Positions 6,689 to 15,091 of a stretch of 17,600 nucleotides of DNA are shown here, piece after piece; the stretch's first letter is position 1; each line of letters starts with the position of its first letter. Source of the stretch: Bacteroides_F sp964482605 (GTDB lineage: Bacteria; Bacillota; Clostridia; Lachnospirales; Lachnospiraceae); contig CAYZYS010000042.1 in assembly GCA_964482605.1 (NCBI GenBank), positions 1 through 17,600 on the forward strand. The letters are read 5' to 3'. A program made the translations under genes and the position numbers. The notes under the pieces are model-generated. The model did not search any database, was not told the origin of the DNA, and saw only the letters and a program-made list of their open reading frames with translations.

Positions 6689-7648
6689 TTACTTCTGAAC
6701 AAGGTGAATTGCGAATCCGCCAAATTCTCCCTCAAAATAGATTGCCTTGAGCTTTCCTTCCTTGATTACGGCTGAATCCTGGTCGAACTTGAAGCCCCTC
6801 TTCTCAAGGTGGTATACTGCCCTCTGTATGTAGTTGGTTGCAACGGCAATGTGTCCGTTGGTTCCGCGTCCCTTGTTCTTCATGAGCTCAAAGCCCGTGC
6901 CTGAGAACACTGAACTGTTGCCCACCTTCTTAGGGAAGCTGAACATCTTGTCAAATGTGTCTGCAAGCTCCTCTGCTTCCTCACCACTTGTGAGGTTCAC
7001 GCCCACATGCCTTACCTCAAAGCCGAGCATTGTGTCAACAGCCTCACGTGTAAGCTTCTTTATGCCTTCAAAGTCACCTGCGGCAACCATGTCCTTCTTT
7101 ACCATCCAGGAACCGCCACAGCACACAATCTTATTGAAATCAAGGTATGACTTAAGGTTGCCTGCGTTAATTCCACCTGTAGGCATGAACTTCATGTTGG
7201 TGTATGGCGCAGCCATGGACTTAATCATGTTAAGGCCGCCCGCTGCCTCTGCAGGGAAGAACTTAACAACATCAAGGCCAAGCTCAATTGCAACCTCGAC
7301 ATCTGATGGATTGCTTGTGCCCGGAACAATTGGGTAGCCCTTGTCAATGCAGTGCTTTACAACCTTTGGGTTAAGACCAGGGCTCACAATGAATTTAGCG
7401 CCTGCATTCATTGCCCTGTCAGCCTGCTCAGGCGTGAGGACCGTTCCTGCCCCGACAATAATCTCAGGAAACTTCTCAGCCATGATTTTGATTGACTCCT
7501 CTGCGGCAGCAGTCCTGAACGTAACCTCCGCACAAGGAAGTCCCCCCTCTACCAGTGCCTTAGCCAATGGCTCGGCATCCTTTGCATCATCCAATGCAAT
7601 TACGGGAACAATGCCGATTTTACCAAGTTCTTCTACAACTTTGTTCAT
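6689..7648 (-). CDS. eda: KDPG/KHG aldolase with C-terminal VOC-like domain
   Basis: The first ~205 residues are a class I aldolase that splits KDPG into pyruvate and glyceraldehyde-3-phosphate (and often 4-hydroxy-2-oxoglutarate). Visible motifs: GIVPVIALDDAKDAEPLAKA (12-31), EVTFRT (41-46) with the catalytic Glu41, VGAGTVLTPEQA (65-76), and VVKFFPAE (127-134) where Lys129 is the expected Schiff-base lysine; PTGGI follows at 156-160. Ordinary enzymes stop near 205-215 residues. Here about 105 further residues (from ~212) look like a glyoxalase/VOC module: RHVGVNLTS, GHIAVATNYIQRAVYHLEKR and IYFEGEFGGFAIHLVQ. The ATG at 7648 has AAGGAG with 9-base spacing; the open frame continues to 7810 but that part contains the promoter. 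It is the first gene of the eda-kdgK operon. Confidence 0.93.
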   Translation of the reverse strand: MNKVVEELGKIGIVPVIALDDAKDAEPLAKALVEGGLPCAEVTFRTAAAEESIKIMAEKFPEIIVGAGTVLTPEQADRAMNAGAKFIVSPGLNPKVVKHCIDKGYPIVPGTSNPSDVEVAIELGLDVVKFFPAEAAGGLNMIKSMAAPYTNMKFMPTGGINAGNLKSYLDFNKIVCCGGSWMVKKDMVAAGDFEGIKKLTREAVDTMLGFEVRHVGVNLTSGEEAEELADTFDKMFSFPKKVGNSSVFSGTGFELMKNKGRGTNGHIAVATNYIQRAVYHLEKRGFKFDQDSAVIKEGKLKAIYFEGEFGGFAIHLVQK

Positions 7649-7685
7649 CTCAACTATCTCCTTATTGTTTATTTCTGCGAGCAAA

Positions 7686-7704
7686 ATATGGCAACCCCGC
7701 ATAT
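7686..7704. promoter_or_regulatory. Imperfect inverted repeat at the eda-kdgK transcription start (possible operator)
   Basis: ATATG and CATAT are arranged as an inverted repeat 9 bases apart, directly downstream of the -10 box, about where transcription should start. The arms are short and the centre is not symmetric, so this could be chance. A regulator of hexuronate catabolism would fit the position, but none is encoded here. Confidence 0.25.
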
Positions 7705-7709
7705 CCACA

Positions 7710-7738
7710 ATTATATGATTAGTCACAGGATTTGTAAA
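7710..7738 (-). promoter_or_regulatory. Sigma-A-type promoter for eda-kdgK
   Basis: On the minus strand TTTACA (7738-7733) and a perfect TATAAT (7715-7710) are separated by 17 bases, about 60 bases before the aldolase start. It sits in the 100-base gap behind the last CIS gene and is the only visible separation between that operon and this one, since no terminator hairpin is seen in the gap. Confidence 0.82.
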
Positions 7739-7748
7739 GGATAATTCT

Positions 7749-8852
7749 CTACCCCATGGCAATATTCCCGTCCATCTCAAGGCTGTCGTCCATGCTTCCC
7801 TCATCCACATCCGTGAGCCTTGCGTTCATGCCAAGGTATGTATACTTGTCCATCTCGCCATGCTCCTTGAGGAAGATTATGTTCATGTGGCACCTCACGG
7901 GCTTAAATTGCTCAAGGAAATAGAAAAGCTGAGCCTTTTTCTGCTCCTCAAGCCTAACCGTGGTCAACACCAGCACATCCAGTGGGGAATCGCCGTAAAG
8001 CTCGTCAATCACATCCCTGTTCTCAAGGCTTCCCTCCTTATCAAGCAGGTTTCTCTCGATTATGACCGGCCTTTCCCCCAATGCAATCTGTGCAACACGC
8101 TCAAGGCACTCCCTTGTCCCCTTGCATTTGACAAGGTCAAATATTTCATGCATAAACAGGCGCATGCGCTCCTCGCTCAAAAAACCGCCCCTGATGTCAA
8201 TGCCAAACCACGCCGCATATTCCTCAAGCAGTGACACATCCGCACGGTCAACATCAAGCAGCCTGTGGACATTGTGCACCTTGTCCGAAAAATCGTTGTA
8301 CATGCTTGAGAACACAGACATATACCTATGAAAGAAGCTGCCCCTCTCCTGGTACACCTCCGGAAATGCAGCCATGAAGTTGTCACCGATTACATCCACC
8401 CTCATATTGTCAAGGGCAAATGCCCCGTCGCCCCAAACCTCCACATATATCCACAGGTAGCGCCCTGAAAGCTGATACAGCAATATGTCATTTTGGCAGT
8501 TCACCGTAACCCCGCCTATCTGCGAGAGGAACTCCCTCTTAATGTCAGCCCCCGTGTCAGGCTCCGTCATGAATTCCTCCACACCCGTCACGGTTCCCTT
8601 CCGAAGAAAGCTTTTGTTATCCAATGCAAATGCGTGTACAACGTACACAACCGAAGGTGACGCCGAGACATCCATGTGCAACCGTCCCCAGCCTGCGCCT
8701 GCCTCACCCCCGTCAATCGCCCTCAGCAGAAAGCTCGCCCTTTTGCCATCCTGGGTTCTTGACACCACGCTGCCGCCATCATGGCCCATGTTGCTGTAAT
8801 ATGCAGTTTTAAGCCTGTTTGCCATAATTGAATACCGTCTGTCTGAAGCCAT
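7749..8852 (-). CDS. Phage tail protein I-like (gpI) baseplate component of a contractile injection system
   Basis: In P2-like tails gpI is a baseplate component located close to the tail-fibre attachment. Residues ~160-330 fit the Tail_P2_I family: FMAAFPEVYQERGSFFHRYM (159-178), the lld-type helix HNVHRLLDVDRADVSLLEEY (193-212) leading to AAWFGIDIRGG (213-223), and DLVKCKGTRECLERVAQIAL (239-258), the conserved K-G-T segment. About 155 residues in front form an additional beta-rich region of unknown role, and an acidic tail (DVDEGSMDDSLEMDG) ends the protein. The ATG at 8852 has GGAGG with 6-base spacing. It follows the second gpJ-like gene by 21 bases and is the last CIS gene; no fibre gene follows. 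The assignment to gpI is by motif and by position after gpJ. Confidence 0.8.
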   Translation of the reverse strand: MASDRRYSIMANRLKTAYYSNMGHDGGSVVSRTQDGKRASFLLRAIDGGEAGAGWGRLHMDVSASPSVVYVVHAFALDNKSFLRKGTVTGVEEFMTEPDTGADIKREFLSQIGGVTVNCQNDILLYQLSGRYLWIYVEVWGDGAFALDNMRVDVIGDNFMAAFPEVYQERGSFFHRYMSVFSSMYNDFSDKVHNVHRLLDVDRADVSLLEEYAAWFGIDIRGGFLSEERMRLFMHEIFDLVKCKGTRECLERVAQIALGERPVIIERNLLDKEGSLENRDVIDELYGDSPLDVLVLTTVRLEEQKKAQLFYFLEQFKPVRCHMNIIFLKEHGEMDKYTYLGMNARLTDVDEGSMDDSLEMDGNIAMG

Positions 8853-8873
8853 ACCATTCCTCCATCTGCGGGG

Positions 8874-10973
8874 TCATCCCATGTTCCGTATCTGCGTAAC
8901 CACCCTGATGCTTCCAGGATACAAAAGACACCTGTCATCAGGCTTTAAGTCAAGCTCCCTTTTCTCAACCAGGTTAGGGCTTGCCGCACTGACCTGGAGC
9001 TCAATCACATCCTCCACGCAGTCAAGCCCGTTAATGCTTCGGTAAAGACTTTCATACCGCAATAGTTCGCCAAACTCATGCCCTGCCCCAAGGTAATCAA
9101 CCTGCTCCCTGATTACGTGCTGAATCGCCGTCTCACAGTCAGTGTAATGTGGTTTTACACGGACGGTTGCATACACGTCAACGGGAACATACTCCGGCTT
9201 AATTATCCGCACCCTTGTAAGCAGCGGGCGAAATGCATTAATGTGCTGCAGGATAAGCTCAGCGTATGTGGCTGACAGCCCCGGAAAGCGCTCCGGTGAA
9301 TGTGGTACAACGGCTATGTCAACGGTGTTCACATCCCTGTCAACAACAGCCTTTACCTTGTTGATGCACAAGCCCGGCGTCTCCCTGACAATGCGCTCAT
9401 AATCCGCAGCAGTCACGGCAACCCCCGAGGTGTTTACCTTTCTCATGAATTCCCGCTTCAACTGCTCCAGCGAGTCACATTTCCTTCCGCCAACCCCTGG
9501 CGACACATTGACAAGCCTCACCTCCGGATGCCCGACTGCCCACAATGTCTTTCCCGCGTCAATGTTGCCGTCACTTCCCTGTGTGACCGCAATGCTTCCC
9601 AGATACAGCTCACCGTTGACATACTCACCGGCATCCCTGATATAAGCCACGCCGCCAGTTTCGTCCAGTTCAAGGAGAAAACCGCCCTCGCAGCATTTTC
9701 CTGCCTTCACGAAGTCATACCTGTCATTGCCCTCATCATCCTTAAACCGCACAATAACCGAAAATGAATCAGGTATTATGCCTCCCACGGGAAGCTGTAT
9801 CGCCTGGTTGTCATAGCCCAATATCGTTCCAAGGTGATACTGCCTCATCATCGCCTCGTCATATATCACCACCTTAACCGCATTGGCTGCACCGCACGGC
9901 GCATGGCCGCAATCCTCCATTGAAAATGAAAAACGGTAATGCCCGTCGCCAAGGCGCTCCACTGAATAAAAGCGCCCTTCCACAATCCCCTGCGGCTTTT
10001 TGGTGTACAGGTAATATGCGCCATCATCGGATTCACGGCAATATACGCCATAATACCCCTGTGCAAGCAGGTCACAATACACGTCAATGGACGCTTCACC
10101 CCTGAAAGTATAGCACAGCGTCTTGGATTCCTTCTGCCATACCTCAAATAAAAATGCAAAAACATTGGCAACAACAGGCGGCCTGTCATACTCGGCACGC
10201 TCCAGTGTCGCCCTTATGGCATACCCGTTGTACCCGTGGTGGGTGTAGGGTACCAATTTTGCATCAGGCAGCGTAAGGCGTATGGAGCCGTCCTGCATGA
10301 AGCATTCGGAATTGTCCTTCACCTTGAGATTCACATATCCCTTGTCAGTGTATGCCTGCCACTTAATCCCCGCAAATGGATTATGCCCCTTCCAGGTGAT
10401 TGGATTACGCCTGTATTCCTGGTTTACCTGGACATACATGACAAGCTCCGAATCCTCGGCAGACAATTGGTTGATTATGAAATACAGCTCATCACCGCAT
10501 GACGGCTTATCCCCCCATATGCTTCCCGTGACAGGCAAATCAGGGCGCAATATTTCATTGAGGGGGATGACCTTGTCGCCTGACCTTCTGAAAACATCAG
10601 TAATCCTCTGGTTTTTCAGTGTTATTGGCCTGTTGTTCTCAAAGCACAAATCCCCAACCATGAACCTCTGGTTTGAGGGAAGCCTTAACGGCTCGTCAAG
10701 CTCCCCTGCCGCCCCAAGCAAAAGCCTTGCCGCCTTGCCCGTCTGTCTTTTTATTCCGGCAAGCTGCAAAAGCCCATACTGCACCTCATCAGTCATCTTG
10801 TTGATTACCGTCTGCTGCAATACCTGAAATGCCGTCAGGTTCTCAAGTATGGTAATCCCCGGGTCAGACTGGTTGTAATCCGTCCAATCACTGGTGTAAA
10901 GCGGAATCTGCGCCAGTGCATCGGAAAAGAACTCTTCAAATGTTATCTCCCTGTTGATTTGCTCCTCTATCAT
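8874..10973 (-). CDS. Baseplate wedge protein, gpJ-like (second, Afp12-type)
   Basis: Baseplate J proteins form the wedges that connect the spike hub to the sheath and trigger contraction. The 699-residue protein has the characteristic N-terminal block DWTDYNQSDPGITILENLTA (29-48), seen in 'putative baseplate assembly proteins' of eCIS and phage-like particles, and the C-terminal J-type segment NTSGVAVTAADYERIVRETP near 514-533, followed by repeats of beta-alpha units ending in a hydrophobic C-terminus. The centre (~150-490) is a long beta-rich region without a recognised motif. The start at 10973 overlaps the stop of the preceding gpJ-like gene by 4 bases (ATGA), so the two are translationally coupled. 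The first and second J proteins are not close in length, as in Afp11/Afp12 pairs. Confidence 0.85.
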   Translation of the reverse strand: MIEEQINREITFEEFFSDALAQIPLYTSDWTDYNQSDPGITILENLTAFQVLQQTVINKMTDEVQYGLLQLAGIKRQTGKAARLLLGAAGELDEPLRLPSNQRFMVGDLCFENNRPITLKNQRITDVFRRSGDKVIPLNEILRPDLPVTGSIWGDKPSCGDELYFIINQLSAEDSELVMYVQVNQEYRRNPITWKGHNPFAGIKWQAYTDKGYVNLKVKDNSECFMQDGSIRLTLPDAKLVPYTHHGYNGYAIRATLERAEYDRPPVVANVFAFLFEVWQKESKTLCYTFRGEASIDVYCDLLAQGYYGVYCRESDDGAYYLYTKKPQGIVEGRFYSVERLGDGHYRFSFSMEDCGHAPCGAANAVKVVIYDEAMMRQYHLGTILGYDNQAIQLPVGGIIPDSFSVIVRFKDDEGNDRYDFVKAGKCCEGGFLLELDETGGVAYIRDAGEYVNGELYLGSIAVTQGSDGNIDAGKTLWAVGHPEVRLVNVSPGVGGRKCDSLEQLKREFMRKVNTSGVAVTAADYERIVRETPGLCINKVKAVVDRDVNTVDIAVVPHSPERFPGLSATYAELILQHINAFRPLLTRVRIIKPEYVPVDVYATVRVKPHYTDCETAIQHVIREQVDYLGAGHEFGELLRYESLYRSINGLDCVEDVIELQVSAASPNLVEKRELDLKPDDRCLLYPGSIRVVTQIRNMG

Positions 10974-13813
10974 ACACGGCTCCTTAATACATGAATCTCA
11001 TGCCTTCCACCCTTAACCACAACATATGGGTTGTTCCGCAGCCTTTCCGCATCCGTTTCATGCGTTCCGCTGCTGTCAACAAACCTTACATTCATGTCAA
11101 AATTATGTATCGCTGCCCTGTCCCCCGCAAAGTCTAGCTTCATGATAACCTGCGTCCTCTGCGGCAGCTCCCCGATGTTCCAACCATCCCCATTATTGCC
11201 CGTGATTGGCCTCAGGTACTCATCAAGGCAGCCGTTAATCTCCTGCTGCAGGACAAACACATCCGTCCCAGGCGTGCAGCTTACCCAGAGATGAACCGAA
11301 AGCTCCGCAAAAAGCGGCTCCCTTATGATTATGTCATCAGGCCTCACTGTCATCTCACATTTTTGGGAAATGTGCTTCTTAAGCCCTTCCTTCACCACAT
11401 TGAAGGAATTAGTCTCAAGCTCGCAGTCCTTCATCAGCAGCGTGAGGATAATGTGCCCCTCGTCATCCGTGGTACATTTTGCCTTTGCAATATTGTCAGA
11501 AAATACATACGCTTCCTGTTCAAAATCCCTTGCCGTAACCAGCCTGTCACAGCAGCTCATTATGTGCGTACCCCTTTTCCTAGCCCGCGCAACGGTTTCC
11601 ATGTCGGTTCCCCCATATGCCGGATAAGGATTTCTCACACTGGCAATGGCATTCAGGCTATTAAACCCGCCATCCACCGAGTTTGCAGGCACATTTCCAA
11701 GCTCACCCCGGCACACGCGCGGCACTACAAGAAATGCAACACCCGCAGTAACCCTTGGTATGGGGTTGTTGACACCGTCCCCAAAGAGAAGCGTCCCATG
11801 TATGCGGTCAATTATGTACGCCCTCTCCCCCTCATGTCCTGCAAAATCATCCACCTCATGCCAAAGAACGTACTTATCCTCCTCCATCACCCTCACCCTG
11901 GCGTCATATATGCCGGAAATGCCAAGGTCATATTTCATGTCCGGGACAGGGGTCTCAACATAAAACTCCATCTCGTCAAGGGTCTGGAGGTTCTCCGCCT
12001 CAGTGGCATTGATTATTATGTCCTCAAGCACCGGCCTGTCCCCTGTGATATGTTCGAGCGTCCTTTTCACATCGACAATCCTGACATAAAATGCTTCCCT
12101 GCCTGCAACGGTTTTTTTCGCAAAGTCCCTCGGCGGGTTGAACACCACCGTCCCTGAAATCGCACCGCCGTTGGTATTGTCAATGACCGACATCTGCCTG
12201 AAGCCCGAACCAGTTGAATACTCAAAGCGCACCGTCATGCCCTTGAAGCCCCTGTTTTCCATGAACTTGAAGAAAATGCTCACCGGTCCCTTTGCCATCC
12301 CCCTGTCAAAACCAACATAAAGCGCATCCTCATCCACCACCGCAGGGGAAAATGCAAGCAGCCTTCCCTCCTGCCACCTGCCTGATGTTTTTTCGTACAG
12401 GTCAAGCCTTTCGTAGCCAACGGGTGCAACCATGCCACCATCGTAGGAATATTCAATGCGCAGGTTTTTCATCAGCGGAAGATAGTGCCTGCATGGCTGC
12501 ATGTAACAATCCTCCGAGGACACAAGGCGAATCCTCAGCATCCTGCCATAATACCCGTCCAGGTTGTTTTTCTGCCAGTCGCCCGGGCACCTAAAGGCAA
12601 GTCTCCTTGCCGGCTGCCTGTCCGTCCCGAACATGAACCTTGCATTGTCAGGCTCCATTATGTCAAGCTTTTTCCAGCCCTGTTCCGAGTAGTATTCATA
12701 CGTCACACCCTGTGCATATGCCTCTGAAAGAAGCTCCTGCATATCCTGCCTTTTCTTTCTCTTGATGATTTTCAAATCCTCCTCAGGCTGTGGGCGAAGC
12801 CCGATGACACGCTCCCTAAGCTCAAAGTCGAAGTCAAGCACCGCAATTGCTCCCGCCTGGTTAAAATACTCATCAAGCCCTATGTAGCATTCATTGTATA
12901 TGTTAAGCTCATCCCCGAACACAAGAAATTCCGACGGGTCCTGCTCAACCCTGTTGGCGCACACATAATCAGGACGCCTTGGCGTACCCGTGCTGCTAAA
13001 ACCAATGCTGTCAATGTGAACAGGTGCCTCCGACGGATGAAGCTGTGTAATCCCAATGAGCGAGCACGTGTTTTCCCCATCCTCATCAAGCGGAATGCGC
13101 TTAAGCGGCTTGTCCATTGCAAGGACAAAGTCACCGTCCCTGCCACCTGAGACAACGGCATCACACGCGCCGTCCTCAGTCATGTACCACACGCCGTAAT
13201 TGCCGCGTTCAAGCTCATCGGCAAAGTCAACATCAGCCTCAAGGTGCATTGATAGCTTTCCATTATACACATTAAATACACTTGTATGATACAAAAGAAG
13301 CTGCTTTTTCTTGTCATTCCCATCAGGAAATTCACCCAGCTTAATGCCGTCCGCATTTTCCAGGTCATCACGGAGCTCCAACAGGCGGCTTTTGCTCGTC
13401 CTGACAAGGTCAATGATTTTGGCAGGCGTGACGCTTATGGTGCTGCACAGCTCAAAAACGGTCCTTGAGAGCTCCTCACTGTCCGTGTCAACCACAAGCC
13501 CGGTCCCCTTGCCAACTGTCACCTCCTCCGTGTCAGACACGGGGCGGAACACTGCCATCAGCCTTGCAGGCTGCGGTGCCTTCAGGGATATTCCAAGCAT
13601 GTTCATGTACTCCAGGTGGCACCTGTCAAGAAACTTATTGTATGAGCGCAGGTTTTCCATCATCTGCTTCGCAAATATGATGCCGATTACGGAACCCACG
13701 TCAGGATTGTCAAGGGTGAACTTCCACTCCGGGACATAGCCCTCCGCAAGTACCCCCATTTCCTCCTCCAGGTCCTTCAATTGTCTCGAATCCATAAGGC
13801 AAAAACCCTTCAT
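10970..13813 (-). CDS. Baseplate wedge protein, gpJ-like (first, large, Afp11-type)
   Basis: The 947-residue protein is a gp6/gpJ-like wedge component. The baseplate_J signature lies in the last third: GTLLFGDGVNNPIPRV (673-688), GELGNVPANSVDG (703-715), NPYPAYGGTDMETVARAR (728-745) and DRLVTARDFEQEAY (756-769). The first ~650 residues contain an acidic N-terminal helical segment, a Lys/Arg-rich stretch (KIIKRKKRQ, 348-356) and long beta-rich parts that probably form the wedge arms; I see no enzymatic motif. The ATG at 13813 has GGAGG four bases upstream; ATG at 13795 lacks a site. It begins 11 bases after the gp25-like gene and ends in a 4-base overlap with the second J protein. It is longer than simple phage J proteins (about 300-400 residues) and of the size usual for CIS wedge proteins. 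Confidence 0.88.
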   Translation of the reverse strand: MKGFCLMDSRQLKDLEEEMGVLAEGYVPEWKFTLDNPDVGSVIGIIFAKQMMENLRSYNKFLDRCHLEYMNMLGISLKAPQPARLMAVFRPVSDTEEVTVGKGTGLVVDTDSEELSRTVFELCSTISVTPAKIIDLVRTSKSRLLELRDDLENADGIKLGEFPDGNDKKKQLLLYHTSVFNVYNGKLSMHLEADVDFADELERGNYGVWYMTEDGACDAVVSGGRDGDFVLAMDKPLKRIPLDEDGENTCSLIGITQLHPSEAPVHIDSIGFSSTGTPRRPDYVCANRVEQDPSEFLVFGDELNIYNECYIGLDEYFNQAGAIAVLDFDFELRERVIGLRPQPEEDLKIIKRKKRQDMQELLSEAYAQGVTYEYYSEQGWKKLDIMEPDNARFMFGTDRQPARRLAFRCPGDWQKNNLDGYYGRMLRIRLVSSEDCYMQPCRHYLPLMKNLRIEYSYDGGMVAPVGYERLDLYEKTSGRWQEGRLLAFSPAVVDEDALYVGFDRGMAKGPVSIFFKFMENRGFKGMTVRFEYSTGSGFRQMSVIDNTNGGAISGTVVFNPPRDFAKKTVAGREAFYVRIVDVKRTLEHITGDRPVLEDIIINATEAENLQTLDEMEFYVETPVPDMKYDLGISGIYDARVRVMEEDKYVLWHEVDDFAGHEGERAYIIDRIHGTLLFGDGVNNPIPRVTAGVAFLVVPRVCRGELGNVPANSVDGGFNSLNAIASVRNPYPAYGGTDMETVARARKRGTHIMSCCDRLVTARDFEQEAYVFSDNIAKAKCTTDDEGHIILTLLMKDCELETNSFNVVKEGLKKHISQKCEMTVRPDDIIIREPLFAELSVHLWVSCTPGTDVFVLQQEINGCLDEYLRPITGNNGDGWNIGELPQRTQVIMKLDFAGDRAAIHNFDMNVRFVDSSGTHETDAERLRNNPYVVVKGGRHEIHVLRSRV

Positions 13814-13824
13814 ATACCCTCCGT

Positions 13825-14250
13825 TTACATCTCATCATGTTCCAAATTAAGGTAAAATGGGAATACCAGATTGTCCCTGGTGTTGTCCTCCCGTATTGTG
13901 TAATCAATTGACACAAGGAGGTACCCCTCCTTGGAGGCTGCATCAATGCCCACCTCGACATTTTTAATCCTTGGCTCGTTCATTGTGAGGTCGCGGGTTA
14001 TCTCCATTGACATCAGGTTGAGCATTGTGCTGTTGGTGTCAAGAAATGTGTAATTCATTATGTTGCTTCCGTATTCCGGACGTATCCAGCGTTCCGTCTT
14101 CTGGGTCATGAGAATAAGGTAAATGGACTCCTTGATTCTCTCCGCCCCCGTTGAGGTCTTGAACCGTCCAGTCGCCTCATCAATCTGTGGCGGAAACTTC
14201 ATTCCCCTTCCCGTCAGCTCATTCCTATCCATATCCATCCCTTTTGCCAT
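13825..14250 (-). CDS. gp25-like baseplate wedge protein (GPW/gp25 family)
   Basis: gp25-like proteins sit at the inner baseplate and start sheath assembly; 'lysozyme' in the family name is historical. The 141-residue product matches the family length and pattern: TGRGMKFPPQIDEATGRFKT, AERIKESIYLILMTQKTERW with the conserved T-x-x-x-E-R, RPEYGSNIMNY, and NEPRIKNVEV with the EPR motif that is the hallmark of gp25-like proteins in tails, T6SS and eCIS. The frame also offers an ATG at 14256, but the only good ribosome site (TGGAG, 14262-14258) is one base from it and seven from the ATG at 14250, so 14250 is chosen. It sits between the spike and the first gpJ-like gene, the order seen in P2 (V-W-J) and Afp clusters. 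Confidence 0.93.
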   Translation of the reverse strand: MAKGMDMDRNELTGRGMKFPPQIDEATGRFKTSTGAERIKESIYLILMTQKTERWIRPEYGSNIMNYTFLDTNSTMLNLMSMEITRDLTMNEPRIKNVEVGIDAASKEGYLLVSIDYTIREDNTRDNLVFPFYLNLEHDEM

Positions 14251-14257
14251 CGCCATT

Positions 14258-14262
14258 CTCCA
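14258..14262 (-). promoter_or_regulatory. Ribosome binding site deciding the gp25 start
   Basis: TGGAG on the minus strand lies 7 bases before the ATG at 14250 but 1 base before the ATG at 14256, which favours the downstream start. It sits in the gap between the spike stop and the gp25 start. Confidence 0.6.
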
Positions 14263-14266
14263 ATCA

Positions 14267-15088
14267 TCATCCCAGCTTAATCACGGCGCCCTCTATGGAA
14301 ACTGCACTGCCGCTTGATGCCTTGAAGGTCGAATTGGCGGATATGATGGTATTTTCCCCCTCCACCTTGTACATCCCGCTTGTCTCCACCTTCACGTTGT
14401 CGCTTGCATTAAGCTTGTATTTGCCGCATTTCACGTTGACCTTGCCGCTCTCACCGTTAATGCTCACCTCAACATCGCCAACCTTCAGGTTCAGCTTCTT
14501 CTCAGCCTTGATGTTGAGCTCACCATTTTCAACATTCATGGTGATGTAATTCTTCTTTTCCTTGTCACTTATGTTAATCCTGTGGTTTTCATTGTCCATG
14601 ACCAGCGTGAGTGCGCCCTTTGCCGTGGCAACCGAAATCTTGTCCTTCTCCCCGTCACCCTCCTTGTTGTCGGTGATGGTGATGGAATTGCCGTTCTTGG
14701 AGGTCATGTTCTTGTACTGGTTCTGCTCGTCAGACTGCCTTGACACATAGGTGCTGTTCGCCGTTGGTATGGAGCCTATGATAAACGGCTTCTCAATGTT
14801 GCCATCCTCAAATACGACAAGCACCTGGTCGCCAACCTCCGGAAGCCAGTACACCCCATAGCCCTTGCCAACGTATGGCATTGCAAACCTCGCCCACTTG
14901 AGCACATTGGCATCCTTGTCCCTGTTGGGGATTGACACGCACACCCTTCCCGGCAAATCCTTGCTGTAATTGTTGGTCACGACGCCTATCACCACCCCAA
15001 ATATGCGGTTGTCCCCAAATTCACTTTTCATTACCTGCTTTTCGGCAATGTCACCTATCTCATCAAAAAGCCCCATATCAATCCCCAT
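14267..15088 (-). CDS. gp5/VgrG-like baseplate spike with OB-fold and beta-helix region
   Basis: This protein should form the trimeric central spike below the hub. Residues ~28-110 are the OB-fold of the phage_base_V/gp5 family: FGVVIGVVTNN, LPGRVCVSIPN (45-55), LKWARFAMPYVGKGYGVYWL (63-82), PEVGDQVLVVFEDGNIEKPF (83-102) and IIGSIPT. Residues ~128-273 are short alternating hydrophobic/charged strands rich in Lys, Asn, Ser and Gly (for instance NGELNIKAEKKLNLKVGDVE), as expected of a trimeric beta-helix. There is no lysozyme insertion and no recognisable payload domain at the C-terminus, which ends in GAVIKLG. The ATG at 15088 has AGG overlapping the stop of the hub gene; an ATG at 15076 behind GGGG is an equal alternative. 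It lies 3 bases after the hub gene. Confidence 0.93.
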   Translation of the reverse strand: MGIDMGLFDEIGDIAEKQVMKSEFGDNRIFGVVIGVVTNNYSKDLPGRVCVSIPNRDKDANVLKWARFAMPYVGKGYGVYWLPEVGDQVLVVFEDGNIEKPFIIGSIPTANSTYVSRQSDEQNQYKNMTSKNGNSITITDNKEGDGEKDKISVATAKGALTLVMDNENHRINISDKEKKNYITMNVENGELNIKAEKKLNLKVGDVEVSINGESGKVNVKCGKYKLNASDNVKVETSGMYKVEGENTIISANSTFKASSGSAVSIEGAVIKLG

Positions 15089-15091
15089 TTC

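Noticed and set aside
7649..7810. N-terminal extension of the KDPG aldolase
   Set aside because: The stretch holds the eda-kdgK promoter and overlaps the end of the tail gene; the family starts at the ATG at 7648 behind AAGGAG.
11291..12157. 288-codon plus-strand open frame inside the large wedge gene
   Set aside because: It lies fully opposite a 947-residue protein with clear baseplate J motifs; its peptide is His/Arg/Pro-rich and matches nothing known, as usual for antisense frames.
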